Assembly: GCA_029433365.1 (NCBI GenBank)
Contig: JAQTHZ010000001.1
Location: forward strand, 186,001-250,000
Reading direction: 5' to 3'
Length of the DNA stretch: 64,000 nucleotides
DNA from: Orbaceae bacterium ESL0721
GTDB taxonomy: Bacteria; Pseudomonadota; Gammaproteobacteria; Enterobacterales; Orbaceae
Positions 1 to 7,067 of this stretch are shown here, piece by piece (the stretch's first letter is position 1; each line of letters opens with the position of its first letter). The translations under genes were made by a program, and so were the position numbers. The notes below the pieces were generated by a model. It saw only the letters and a list, made by a program, of their open reading frames with translations, did not search any database and was not told where the DNA came from.

Positions 1-443
1 ATCACCGATAACGCTGCAATAGAGGGGACGCCGCCTTGGTTTTCTGCGAGCGTTACAGCAATCGCGGTGGTAACTGATTTTGGTAGAATTGATGCAGCTA
101 TCTCATTACTACTACCAAGCCAGAAGGCGATACAGACTCCTGTCACCATGGAAGCAATAGAGGCAGAGAAGGTGATGATCATTATCGACTTCCAACGAGA
201 TTTAATCTGCGGCACAAGTTCATAAAGCGGGTAGGCTAAAGCGACGACAGAGTAGGGGAGCAGATCATTAATAATTTGTACATTACCCATATACTCTTGG
301 TAGTTAATTCCAGCAATCAATAGAATGGGTATTAAGATGATTACAGAGATGACTAACGGGTTAAATAACGGATTTTTAATCTTCATGGCTAATTTACGGA
401 TCACCAAAAAGATAATGATAGTTAAAGGTAACATCCAGATCAT
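1..443 (-). CDS. lrgB: LrgB/CidB family membrane protein, 3' end beyond the window
   Basis: Multi-spanning inner-membrane protein of the LrgB/CidB/YohK family, the partner of LrgA-type holin-like proteins. Members are linked to murein hydrolase control or, in some bacteria, to export of small organic acids. The start at 443 reads MIWMLPLTIIIFLVIRKLAM and follows lrgA with a 3-base gap, so the two are co-transcribed. Hydrophobic helices alternate with short loops, and the conserved segment AYPLYELVPQIKSRWKSI is visible, as is GGVPSIAALSVI near the edge. About 147 codons are present and the rest lies outside the window. Family assignment is firm; the transported substrate is unknown. Confidence 0.88.
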   Translation of the reverse strand, partial: MIWMLPLTIIIFLVIRKLAMKIKNPLFNPLVISVIILIPILLIAGINYQEYMGNVQIINDLLPYSVVALAYPLYELVPQIKSRWKSIMIITFSASIASMVTGVCIAFWLGSSNEIAASILPKSVTTAIAVTLAENQGGVPSIAALSV

Positions 444-446
444 AAT

Positions 447-1010
447 TTATCCCCTTTTTGTTGATGATTCGTTAAGAGGTGGCTGCTTAGAATCAGAAAG
501 ATCGCTCAATTTTTCAGCTTCAATATCGCTATTATCAATAGCATCATCGTGTACCTTATAATCAAGAGTCTTATTAAGATCGTTATTATCAACACTCTTT
601 ACCCGATAATTAAAGAGGTATTCAGTTAAAAATGCGGTAAAAATTAACACAATAATTGAACTTACGATACAGCCAATAATAATTGGTACCCAATTTTGTA
701 ATAGTAGAGCGTAGTTATCCATAATCCCCATCGCAGCAGGAATAAATAGCAGTGTCATATAGCGCATAAAGAGGTTACAACTATGTTTGATCCAGCGCGA
801 TGGGATCAGTTGAAAAACCATCAGAAAGAAGAGCAGCAGAAGACCGATAATACTACCTGGAATTGTGATAGGTAAAATAAGAGAGAGGAGGTTACCTGCC
901 CATAAGCAGAGGGTTAGGATTATTAGTCCACGGATATAGCTATATGATGTGTAATATAGGGAGTAAAGTCGATGCTTTATGGTTGCATGTTTAGCTAAAA
1001 AGTGTCTCAT
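447..1010 (-). CDS. lrgA: LrgA/CidA (YohJ) holin-like membrane protein
   Basis: Small integral membrane protein of the LrgA/CidA/YohJ family (187 aa). The core ILPITIPGSIIGLLLLFFLM (about residues 44-63) and RYMTLLFIPAAMGIMDNY carry the family signature of four helices. The family is usually about 130 aa; here there are some 15 extra residues at the N-terminus and a charged tail of about 45 residues (from about 143) rich in D, N, E and K. An internal start would shorten the N-terminus, but the tail is real. It lies directly upstream of lrgB in the same operon. A role in cell-wall turnover or overflow metabolism is known for relatives and only inferred here. Confidence 0.85.
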   Translation of the reverse strand: MRHFLAKHATIKHRLYSLYYTSYSYIRGLIILTLCLWAGNLLSLILPITIPGSIIGLLLLFFLMVFQLIPSRWIKHSCNLFMRYMTLLFIPAAMGIMDNYALLLQNWVPIIIGCIVSSIIVLIFTAFLTEYLFNYRVKSVDNNDLNKTLDYKVHDDAIDNSDIEAEKLSDLSDSKQPPLNESSTKRG

Positions 1011-1099
1011 ATCTATTTGTCTATATTAACAATTTCATTATCTAATTTAGGCTCATTTATCATGAGCAATCGTGCATATCATACGCCGGTAAAAAAGAT

Positions 1100-2533
1100 T
1101 TAGCCAACCAAATAGTGGCAATAGTTGTAGAGCGCTTTAAGCAGTGCCAATTTTTCTGGCTGCTCTGCATAGTTTGTAGCTAGCTCATCAAGTTTGTGCA
1201 GATAGTGCTGTATGGTATCGATATTTAATCTATCTTGACAGTGAATTGCCCATTGGTGCGCCTCTTGCTCGCTTAAAGATTGTGGGTAGTTACGTGCTTT
1301 ATAACGCAAAAATAGCGGTTTTAGCCTTGGATCATTAAATTGGATTGTTAATAGGGTTTCTAGATTTTTGGGTTCTGTTGCGGTAATTAAGTTACAGTGT
1401 AACTTGTCATCTGAATTAAGGAAGCCTTTATATATCTGGGCATCCACATCACGGTTTTCTGGATAGTTAACGGTTTGACAAAATAGTTCACCTATCTTTT
1501 GTTGCAGTAAAAGTTGATGCTGACGTAATTTTTCAACATTTGCTAAACAGTGTTCAATATCGATATTTAGACGCTTACCATTCTCTGGTCGTAAGGTATT
1601 AATTGGGGCAACAATAGGGCACTTATTGATATGGATCTGTTTGAGTGGGATGCGTGACTCATCGACCGCTAAATCTTCAGTTTTAGTATAGAGTTTTTCA
1701 CGAATCTCATCGACCGAAAGGTTAATTAATGGGTCAAGATCTCCAGTTAAATCACAGACGATAGCCAAATTCCGTTGAGTAGGGTGCCAAGCAATTGGGC
1801 TGACAAGTGAAAGATTACCGCGAGAAGCGCCAAACATACCAGAGACGTGGACAATGGGTGTCATATTAACCACATCAATCAATTCTGCTACTCGGTTTTT
1901 ATGGCGTAACTGGAAAAAATAGTCAAACAGTTTCGGCTGCTTCTCTTTTATCAGTTTGGCGATAGCAATGGTGGCATAGACATCTGACATGGCATCATGT
2001 GCATGTTCGTGGCTTATCTGATTAGCTTTGGTGAGATGCTCTAAACGGAAACTGGGTAATCCACTCTCATTTTGTGGCCAATTAATCCCCTCTGGACGAA
2101 GTGCATAACAGGCTCTGACCAGATCAAGCAGATCCCACCTTGAACTCCCATTTTGGTTACAGTAAATATAGGGATCATAAAAGTTGCGATAGAAGATGTT
2201 GCGCGTCACTTCATCATCAAAGCGGATATTGTTATAACCGACTATACAGCTATTTGGCACGCTAAATTGTTGATGGATCTGCTTAGCAAATTCTGCCTCA
2301 CAGACACCTTTTTGCATCGCCTCTTGTGGTGTGATGCCAGTAATTAAAACTGCTTCAGGATTTGGAAGGTAGTCAGGGGCAGGCTGGCAATAGATAACAA
2401 GAGGATCATCAATAATATTAAAATCACTATCGGTTCGAATACCAGCAAACTGCGCAGGTCTATCTAAAGCTGGATTAATCCCAAAAGTTTCATAGTCATG
2501 GAAAAAAAAGCTGGGCGAACGGTTATTATGCAT
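1100..2533 (-). CDS. sbcB: Exodeoxyribonuclease I
   Basis: 3'-5' single-strand DNA exonuclease acting in recombination and mismatch repair (477 aa, the normal length). The DEDD exonuclease domain opens with FFFHDYETFG (metal ligands D13 and E15), then has VGYNNIRFDDEVTRN and HDAMSDVYATIAIAKL, matching ExoI motifs II and III. The SH3-like and helical C-terminal domains follow, with DPRLKPLFLRYKARNYP near the end. The ATG at 2533 gives the expected N-terminus. The gene stands alone on the minus strand and marks the downstream border of the effector/immunity array; a decayed immunity copy ends 70 bases before it. Confidence 0.96.
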   Translation of the reverse strand: MHNNRSPSFFFHDYETFGINPALDRPAQFAGIRTDSDFNIIDDPLVIYCQPAPDYLPNPEAVLITGITPQEAMQKGVCEAEFAKQIHQQFSVPNSCIVGYNNIRFDDEVTRNIFYRNFYDPYIYCNQNGSSRWDLLDLVRACYALRPEGINWPQNESGLPSFRLEHLTKANQISHEHAHDAMSDVYATIAIAKLIKEKQPKLFDYFFQLRHKNRVAELIDVVNMTPIVHVSGMFGASRGNLSLVSPIAWHPTQRNLAIVCDLTGDLDPLINLSVDEIREKLYTKTEDLAVDESRIPLKQIHINKCPIVAPINTLRPENGKRLNIDIEHCLANVEKLRQHQLLLQQKIGELFCQTVNYPENRDVDAQIYKGFLNSDDKLHCNLITATEPKNLETLLTIQFNDPRLKPLFLRYKARNYPQSLSEQEAHQWAIHCQDRLNIDTIQHYLHKLDELATNYAEQPEKLALLKALYNYCHYLVG

Positions 2534-2603
2534 GGGTGTTTAAAAAAGGTTATTTTGTTAAGTGCTAATTATATTCATATATCATCCTTTTATATATAGA
2601 AAA

Positions 2604-2857
2604 TCACCTAAACTTTTTTCTCTTTTTGTGAGTTGGACTTGGTTTTTCTAATAATTCTAAAAAATAACATAGGAAATGGCAAAAACCATTGCCAGTAAAA
2701 TTAACATCACTGCATAATTCCAAATGATTACATATCTACATTTTCTTTTTAAAGAAGGATTATATTCATAATCCTCTTCTGTAAAACGACAAAAATAGAT
2801 ATCAAGTATCACTGTGAATATCGAGATTATGTAGTAAAGGATATAAGTTAATAGCAT
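2604..2857 (-). pseudogene. Decayed type-A putative immunity protein (internal deletion plus frameshift)
   Basis: The N-terminus MLLTYILYYIISIFTVILDI is almost identical to the intact type-A membrane proteins at 3421-3744 and 6046-6363. About 21 residues (the loop and start of the third helix) are missing between IIWNYAVMLILLAMV and FAISYVIF. The frame then stops at 2657. The basic tail expected of the family (EKPSPTHKKRKKFR) is still present in the next frame down to a stop at 2604. One extra T in the T6 run of the coding strand, just before the 2657 stop, would join the two frames. It is therefore a broken copy, the last cassette before sbcB. A sequencing slip in the run is possible but would not explain the deletion. 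Confidence 0.7.
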
Positions 2858-2878
2858 TATTTTATTATCTATTTAAAT

Positions 2879-3184
2879 TTATTTTTTATTAAATGGATGT
2901 TTTATTGTTTCAATCCAATCAAGTAAAAAAAAATAGATGATCATAAAAATGCAACTAGAACCAATTATAACTGGGTTATTTACAGGATAAAAAAATAGGA
3001 TCTCTCTATTTCCGCAAACTCCAGCTTGAATAAACATAACAAAATATGTCCAAATTATAGCTACACGTCTTTATTTTTGTAGAATTTTATTATGTTTATA
3101 ATCTAACTCAGTAAAATTTTTAAAATAGTAACAGAGCCAAATTGTAAATATTGAAATAACATAATAAATTAGAACTATTACCAT
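2879..3184 (-). pseudogene. Type-C putative immunity membrane protein, interrupted by a stop codon
   Basis: On the minus strand an ATG at 3184 opens MVIVLIYYVISIFTIWLCYY and runs about 37 codons to an in-frame TAA. The same frame then continues as RRVAIIWTYFVMFIQAGVCG and ends KHPFNKK at 2879. The stop sits where the sister copy (5515-5834) has an unbroken A tract, so one A-to-T change turned a lysine codon into a stop. The fold resembles the type-A proteins (hydrophobic N-terminus, acidic ELDY motif, IIW segment), suggesting one immunity superfamily. An AAGGAA ribosome-binding site lies upstream. It follows an orphan effector tail, its presumed former partner. Confidence 0.72.
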
Positions 3185-3201
3185 AAAATATTCCTTAATA
3201 A

Positions 3202-3399
3202 CTACTCAATATTGTATTGTTCACCATTTGGACGAGTACAACGATAATAATGACGAGGTGTATTCTCATTTTCATCAAATGTTAAAACTAAGACAATTTC
3301 ACAACTATTAGCAAGTTCACCAACATTAGTAATTTTTTCAGGTTCAGCTATATTTATTATTGATTCATTATTTTCTTGGTCATTAAAAAAAGGGCTCAA
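3202..3399 (-). pseudogene. Orphan C-terminal fragment of a PAAR-DUF4225 effector
   Basis: Sixty-five codons whose product parallels the last 50 residues of the two full effectors in the window: EPEKITNVGELANSCEIVLV here against EPENISNVGEIIDSCMYVMV there, then RHYYRCTRPNGEQYNIE against RDYYECTKPSGEVYKI. It lacks the PAAR and DUF4225 parts. The only upstream start is a TTG inside the terminator hairpin of the preceding gene, with no clear ribosome-binding site, so translation is doubtful. This is the layout of an orphan toxin tip left behind when a new effector-immunity module was inserted upstream. It is followed after 17 bases by the type-C immunity relic. Confidence 0.7.
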
Positions 3400-3410
3400 G
3401 GAACCCTGTT
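3384..3410 (-). terminator. Rho-independent terminator after the type-A immunity gene
   Basis: On the minus strand AGGGTTC-CTT-GAGCCCT forms a 7-bp stem with one G-T pair, followed by seven T. It lies 10 bases after the stop of the 3421-3744 gene and belongs to a hairpin family repeated through the array (5157-5180, 6010-6033, 6705-6727). Confidence 0.75.
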
Positions 3411-3420
3411 AATTAAATAA

Positions 3421-3744
3421 TTATTTAAACTTTTTTCTCTTTTTACGTGTTGGTTTAGGTGTGAGTATTTTCCCTAATAGAATTATATAAGAAATGTTAA
3501 AAAAATACGCAATAAGAATTATAGTTGAATCATTTATTGGATAAATAAATAATATTTTAGCGCCAATAATCATATCTTGTAATATGAATGCTACAGCGAA
3601 AGTCCAAATAATCACATATCGTTTTTTTCTTTTTAAAGAAGAATTATATTCATAGTCCTCTTCTGTAAAACGACAAAAATAGATATCAAGTATCACTGTA
3701 AATATCGATATTATGTAGTAAAAGATATAGGTTAATAGCATCAT
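3421..3744 (-). CDS. Type-A small membrane protein, putative immunity protein of the effector at 3753-5018
   Basis: A 107-residue protein, MMLLTYIFYYIISIFTVILD, with three or four hydrophobic segments, a conserved acidic patch CRFTEEDYEYN after the first helix and a strongly basic tail TPKPTRKKRKKFK. It starts 8 bases after the effector stop across the junction AATAGATAATATT and is followed by a terminator, so it forms a two-gene unit with the PAAR-DUF4225 gene. A small, adjacent, rapidly diversifying membrane protein behind a T6SS effector fits an inner-membrane immunity protein. That function is inferred from position only; I recognise no named family. Close relatives are at 6046-6363 and 6766-7059, with a broken one at 2604-2857. 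Confidence 0.75.
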   Translation of the reverse strand: MMLLTYIFYYIISIFTVILDIYFCRFTEEDYEYNSSLKRKKRYVIIWTFAVAFILQDMIIGAKILFIYPINDSTIILIAYFFNISYIILLGKILTPKPTRKKRKKFK

Positions 3745-3752
3745 AATATTAT

Positions 3753-5018
3753 CTATTCTCCATAATTATTATCTGCATAAATTTTATATACTTCTCCACT
3801 TGGTTTTGTACATTCATAATAATCTCTATTAGCTGGATTATTATCATCTGTAACTACCATCACATACATACACGAATCGATAATCTCACCGACATTACTA
3901 ATGTTTTCTGGCTCTTTTATACTTATAGCAATCTCATTCGTTTTTTTATCGATTAATACTAAATTTTTAATATCTTTGAAGATTGAAATAATTGTTGCTC
4001 CATCATTAATGGTTTCAGCTAATAAACCCCATTTACTCATCTGTTTATAGGCTCTCTCTAAATCTTGTTTACCATGTTTCCAAAGTTTAAATTTAGCTGT
4101 TTTGGTGAATTTATCTATTTTAGGTACAGATTTAAGTAATCCATAACCTGAAAAGAGTAAATCAACCGCATTATAGATTAAATCACCATACTCCTTCTCT
4201 CCGCCCGCCCATTTTGCTACATTTTGGTAGCCAGACCTTAAATAACCGTCGTTACCAGTGATTCCTTCTTGAATACTATTTGCACCATGCGCACCTAAGT
4301 ATGCTCCAATTACGCAGCCAACACCGGTCGTGCACATTGCTACGCCTGCGGTGATTAATCCCACGCCACCAAAAATAGATAATCCACGTGAGAGCCATTC
4401 TAAAGATTGATCTTTAAGGCTTTTTTCCTCCTCTTTAATAGCCTCTGCACCCTCGTCATAGGAGATGTTTCCGGTATCAACTTGGTAGATAATATCGTCT
4501 GCAAACTGTTTAACTTCTGATTTAAAACTCTGTTTAATATCGTCGTGATAGAGGTGTTTGTTGCACAGTTCATCAGCGCACTGTAATAGACGTTTTGCAT
4601 CTTGACGGATTAGGTACTTTTTATCTACCGTATCATTTTGTTGTTTTACATAATTGGATTGATAAGTAGATGCGCTATTTGTAGCTGTTTGGTTTGAGTT
4701 AACTATTGTAGATTTCGGTTTCTCGTTACGATCTTTCACTTCCATCATCATGGTGCAATGACTTGCAATAACTCTATTGCAACCAAAGGGTTTACATCCA
4801 CAGGCAACAGCACAGCCATCATAGACTGCAGATTTGCCATCAATAATAAAAGTAGGCGCGCCTTCAACAATTTTACCGACCGTATCACATTTAGGGCAGT
4901 AGACCGAACTACCTACTACCGCCATCCCTTTTCCTAAGCATATTCTTGTATCAGAAGCATTAAGTACGCTACCACCAGTAGTTGTTGGGTCACCAAGTAC
5001 AACCATACGTTTTAACAT
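3753..5018 (-). CDS. PAAR-domain T6SS effector with DUF4225 region (copy 1)
   Basis: A 421-residue protein. Residues 1-90 form a PAAR domain (VVLGDPTTTGGSVLN, GAPTFIIDGKSAVYDGCAVA) that caps the VgrG spike of a type VI secretion system. It carries extra cysteines (CPKC at 41-44, CGCKPFGC at 73-80) that may bind zinc. After a linker rich in S, T and N, residues 133-345 match my memory of DUF4225 proteins: a charged helical part, then a glycine-rich hydrophobic segment GGVGLITAGVAMCTTGVGCV (217-236). Residues 365-421 form a small C-terminal domain also found as orphan fragments nearby. A membrane-targeting antibacterial toxin is inferred from the hydrophobic segment and the membrane immunity partner. 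Start: ATG after AAGGAAATAAG. Confidence 0.88.
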   Translation of the reverse strand: MLKRMVVLGDPTTTGGSVLNASDTRICLGKGMAVVGSSVYCPKCDTVGKIVEGAPTFIIDGKSAVYDGCAVACGCKPFGCNRVIASHCTMMMEVKDRNEKPKSTIVNSNQTATNSASTYQSNYVKQQNDTVDKKYLIRQDAKRLLQCADELCNKHLYHDDIKQSFKSEVKQFADDIIYQVDTGNISYDEGAEAIKEEEKSLKDQSLEWLSRGLSIFGGVGLITAGVAMCTTGVGCVIGAYLGAHGANSIQEGITGNDGYLRSGYQNVAKWAGGEKEYGDLIYNAVDLLFSGYGLLKSVPKIDKFTKTAKFKLWKHGKQDLERAYKQMSKWGLLAETINDGATIISIFKDIKNLVLIDKKTNEIAISIKEPENISNVGEIIDSCMYVMVVTDDNNPANRDYYECTKPSGEVYKIYADNNYGE

Positions 5019-5068
5019 CTTATTTCCTTATTCATTGTTATTATTTAAGATTCGACATTATATAGAAA
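5019..5068 (-). promoter_or_regulatory. Duplicated promoter/leader of the PAAR effector, copy 1
   Basis: These 50 bases upstream of the start are identical to 8334-8383 before the second effector. They carry a perfect -10 box TATAAT (revcomp of 5057-5062) and the ribosome-binding site AAGGAA. Beyond 5068 the two upstream regions diverge, so the -35 regions differ and this is one edge of the duplication. No good -35 box is seen. Confidence 0.55.
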
Positions 5069-5156
5069 GAAGTAAGAAAAGGAATAGTAAATAAATTGCT
5101 TCGTTGTAAAGGTTTAATTCATTTAAAAGATAGATGCAAAAGAGGAGTAAGCAGTT

Positions 5157-5180
5157 AAAAAAGGGTTCAATGAACCCTGT
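5157..5180 (-). terminator. Rho-independent terminator after the type-B immunity gene
   Basis: The minus strand shows AGGGTTC-ATT-GAACCCT, a perfect 7-bp stem, followed by a T-run, 14 bases after the stop of the 5192-5506 gene and before the promoter of effector copy 1. Its arms match the other array terminators. Confidence 0.78.
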
Positions 5181-5191
5181 TAATCAAATAA

Positions 5192-5506
5192 TTATTTAAA
5201 CTTTTTTCGTTTTCTATACTTTGGAGGTGATTCTAGATCTGGTATTAAAAATCCAAATATAATTAAAATTAGTCCTCCAGATATAACTAGAAAAGTTCTC
5301 TGTAATATAACTACTTGTGGTATTAAACCGAGAATAACAGCACTTAAAACTAAAATGAAATAAAAATATATAATAGTAAAAATACGTTTTCTATTAAGTG
5401 TTTTATCATTATAAAAATCACTAGCAATGAATTTTCTTAAGTATCGCCAGAAAAATAGCCCCAGAATTGCAAGGCTATAATAAAGAGTCGTAATTAAAAT
5501 AATCAT
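5192..5506 (-). CDS. Type-B small membrane protein, putative immunity protein
   Basis: A 104-residue membrane protein, MIILITTLYYSLAILGLFFW, with about four hydrophobic segments and a basic tail PPKYRKRKKFK that resembles the type-A tail. Its body clearly differs from type A: RKFIASDFYNDKTLNRKR replaces the TEEDYEYN patch. A second type-B protein is at 6368-6667. It starts after the array junction TAAATAGATAATATT, directly behind the broken type-C gene, and is closed by its own terminator. No effector with a matching tail is adjacent, so it may be an orphan immunity gene retained against non-self toxins; this is inference from context. Confidence 0.7.
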   Translation of the reverse strand: MIILITTLYYSLAILGLFFWRYLRKFIASDFYNDKTLNRKRIFTIIYFYFILVLSAVILGLIPQVVILQRTFLVISGGLILIIFGFLIPDLESPPKYRKRKKFK

Positions 5507-5514
5507 AATATTAT

Positions 5515-5834
5515 CTATTTAAATTTATTTTTATTTTTATTAAATGGATGTTTTATTGTTTCAATCCAATCAAGTAAAAAAATATAGATAATCATAAAAA
5601 TGCAACCTGATACATTAATTATTGGGTCAGGTACAGCATAAAAAAATAGTATTTCTTTACGAGCCCAAACTCCAGCTTGTATAAACATAACAAAATAAGT
5701 CCAAATTATTGCTACACGTCTTTTTTTTGTAGAATTTTATTATGTTTATAATCTAACTCGGTAAATTTTTTAAAATAGTAACAGAGCCAAATTGTAAATA
5801 TTGAAATAACATAATAAATTAGAACTATAACCAT
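5515..5834 (-). pseudogene. Type-C putative immunity membrane protein, frameshifted copy
   Basis: Sister of the relic at 2879-3184, opening MVIVLIYYVISIFTIWLCYY at 5834. After codons for about 36 residues the A tract in the coding strand has eight A instead of nine, shifting the frame to a nearby stop. Restoring one A gives QKKRRVAIIWTYFVMFIQAG and an open frame down to a tail NKNKNKFK ending in TAG at 5515. Total length 320 bases is one short of a multiple of three, agreeing with a single-base loss. The lesion differs from that of the other copy, so the two were inactivated separately, or the tract slips. Confidence 0.72.
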
Positions 5835-5851
5835 AAGATATTCCTTAATAA

Positions 5852-6010
5852 CTACTCAATATTGTATTGTTCACCATTTGGACGAGTACAACGATAATAA
5901 TGACGCGGTGTATTCTCATTTTTATCAAATTTTAAAACTAAGACAATTTCACAACTATCAGCAAGTTCAGCTATATTTATTATTGATTCATTATTTTCTT
6001 GGTCATAAAA
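5852..6010 (-). pseudogene. Second orphan effector C-terminal fragment, no start codon
   Basis: The frame FYDQENNESIINIAELADSC followed by EIVLVLKF, RHYYRCTRPNGEQYNIE and a stop at 5852 is a near copy of the fragment at 3202-3399. It lacks nine residues (PEKITNVGE), consistent with a 27-bp in-frame deletion, and a stop lies upstream in frame without any ATG between. It can therefore hardly be translated. It lies between the terminator of the 6046-6363 gene and the broken type-C gene, the same order as in the first orphan module. Confidence 0.68.
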
Positions 6011-6033
6011 GAAAAGGGCTCAAGGAACCCTTT
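6010..6033 (-). terminator. Rho-independent terminator after type-A immunity gene (6046-6363)
   Basis: AGGGTTC-CTT-GAGCCCT followed by TTTTCTTTT on the minus strand, with arms identical to the hairpin at 3384-3410, 15 bases after the stop of the upstream gene. Confidence 0.72.
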
Positions 6034-6045
6034 TTAATCAAATAA

Positions 6046-6363
6046 CTATTTAAATTTTTTTTTACGAGTTGGTTTAAGTGTCGTTATTTTACCTAGTAAA
6101 ATTGCATAAGAAATAGCGAAAAGTATTGCAAAAAAACGGACTGCTGGATGAGTTACAGGGTATATAAATAACGTTTTAGTATCTGTAACATAACCTTGTA
6201 AGAATAACATCATTACGAAAATCCAAATAACCACATATTGTCTTTTTCTTTTTAAAGAAGAATTATATTCATAATCCTCTTCTGTAAAACGACAAAAATA
6301 GATACCAAGTATTACCGTGAATATCGATATTATGTAATAGAGAATATAGGTTAATAGCATCAT
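6046..6363 (-). CDS. Type-A small membrane protein, putative immunity protein
   Basis: A 105-residue paralogue of the 3421-3744 product: MMLLTYILYYIISIFTVILG, then CRFTEEDYEYNSSLKRKRQY, two hydrophobic segments and the basic tail LKPTRKKKFK. Its start follows the type-B gene after only four bases across the same AATAGATAATAT junction. Here that junction holds the upstream TAA stop in a different frame from the one used after the effectors. A terminator follows. It sits one cassette away from effector copy 2, which has its own type-A partner, so it probably protects against a former or foreign effector variant. Function inferred from context. Confidence 0.72.
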   Translation of the reverse strand: MMLLTYILYYIISIFTVILGIYFCRFTEEDYEYNSSLKRKRQYVVIWIFVMMLFLQGYVTDTKTLFIYPVTHPAVRFFAILFAISYAILLGKITTLKPTRKKKFK

Positions 6364-6367
6364 GATA

Positions 6368-6667
6368 TTATCTATTTTTAGATTCAGGCGGGTTTTCTAA
6401 CTCGGCAATAAAAAAAGCATACATAATAAAAATAATAATAGCTGATATTAGAAGAAAAGTTTTTTGTAACAAAATTAATTCAGAAGCTAAATAAATAATA
6501 ATAGCGCTTATAAGCAAAACAAAGTAATAGAATATATTAGCAGCAGAACGTTTAATATTAAGTGTTTTATTATAAAAGTTATTTGCTATAAATTGTCTAA
6601 AATAGATCCAAAAGAAAATCCCTAAAATCGCAAAGCAATAATAAAAAATTATAATTATTATGAACAT
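6368..6667 (-). CDS. Type-B small membrane protein, putative immunity protein
   Basis: A 99-residue membrane protein beginning MFIIIIIFYYCFAILGIFFW. It aligns along its length with the type-B protein at 5192-5506 (RQFIANNFYN-KTLNIKRS, IFIMYAFFIAELENPPESKN). I chose the ATG at 6667 because GGAAAA lies just upstream; a longer frame to 6718 would begin inside a hairpin. It lacks the basic KRKKFK tail of its sister and ends SKNR. It is translationally close to the following type-A gene, so the two may be expressed together. An immunity function is inferred. Confidence 0.7.
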   Translation of the reverse strand: MFIIIIIFYYCFAILGIFFWIYFRQFIANNFYNKTLNIKRSAANIFYYFVLLISAIIIYLASELILLQKTFLLISAIIIFIMYAFFIAELENPPESKNR

Positions 6668-6704
6668 TAATTTTCCTTTTTTACATGTATAAAAATTTAG
6701 TAGG

Positions 6705-6727
6705 AAGGGTTCATTCATTGAACCCTT
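6705..6727. terminator. Hairpin of the array terminator family
   Basis: AAGGGTTCA-TTCAT-TGAACCCTT is a perfect 9-bp stem between the type-A gene ending at 6766 and the type-B gene starting at 6667. On the minus strand a pyrimidine-rich but weak tail follows, so termination may be partial. The arms match the other hairpins of the array. Confidence 0.55.
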
Positions 6728-6765
6728 TTTGTAAACTAAAAATTAAATATCATTTTTTTATTAGT

Positions 6766-7059
6766 TTATTTGGGTGATTTAATAAAGCCTAAGAAAATTA
6801 TATATGAGATGGTAAATAAATAAGCAATAAATACTATTACAGGATGAATTATTGGATATATAAACATTTCTCTTCCTTTAATAACCATTGCCTGCATAGG
6901 AATCATAATAAAAAATGTCCAAATAATTAAATAACGATATTTTTTCCTGAGAGAAGGGTTATATTGATAATCGTCACGCGAAAAACGACAAAAATAAAAA
7001 CCAATTAAAGCCGTGAATGTTGATAACATATAGTAAAAAATATAAGTTAAAAGCATCAT
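6766..7059 (-). CDS. Type-A small membrane protein, putative immunity protein of the effector at 7068-8333
   Basis: A 97-residue membrane protein, MMLLTYIFYYMLSTFTALIG, with the acidic patch CRFSRDDYQYN, an IIW segment and two further hydrophobic stretches. It ends at FIKSPK and lacks the long basic tail. It begins 8 bases after the stop of effector copy 2, the same spacing as the 3421-3744 gene after copy 1. Its sequence has diverged from the other type-A proteins about where the two effectors diverge from each other, consistent with a matched effector-immunity pair. Role inferred from position. Confidence 0.75.
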   Translation of the reverse strand: MMLLTYIFYYMLSTFTALIGFYFCRFSRDDYQYNPSLRKKYRYLIIWTFFIMIPMQAMVIKGREMFIYPIIHPVIVFIAYLFTISYIIFLGFIKSPK

Positions 7060-7067
7060 GTTGTTAT

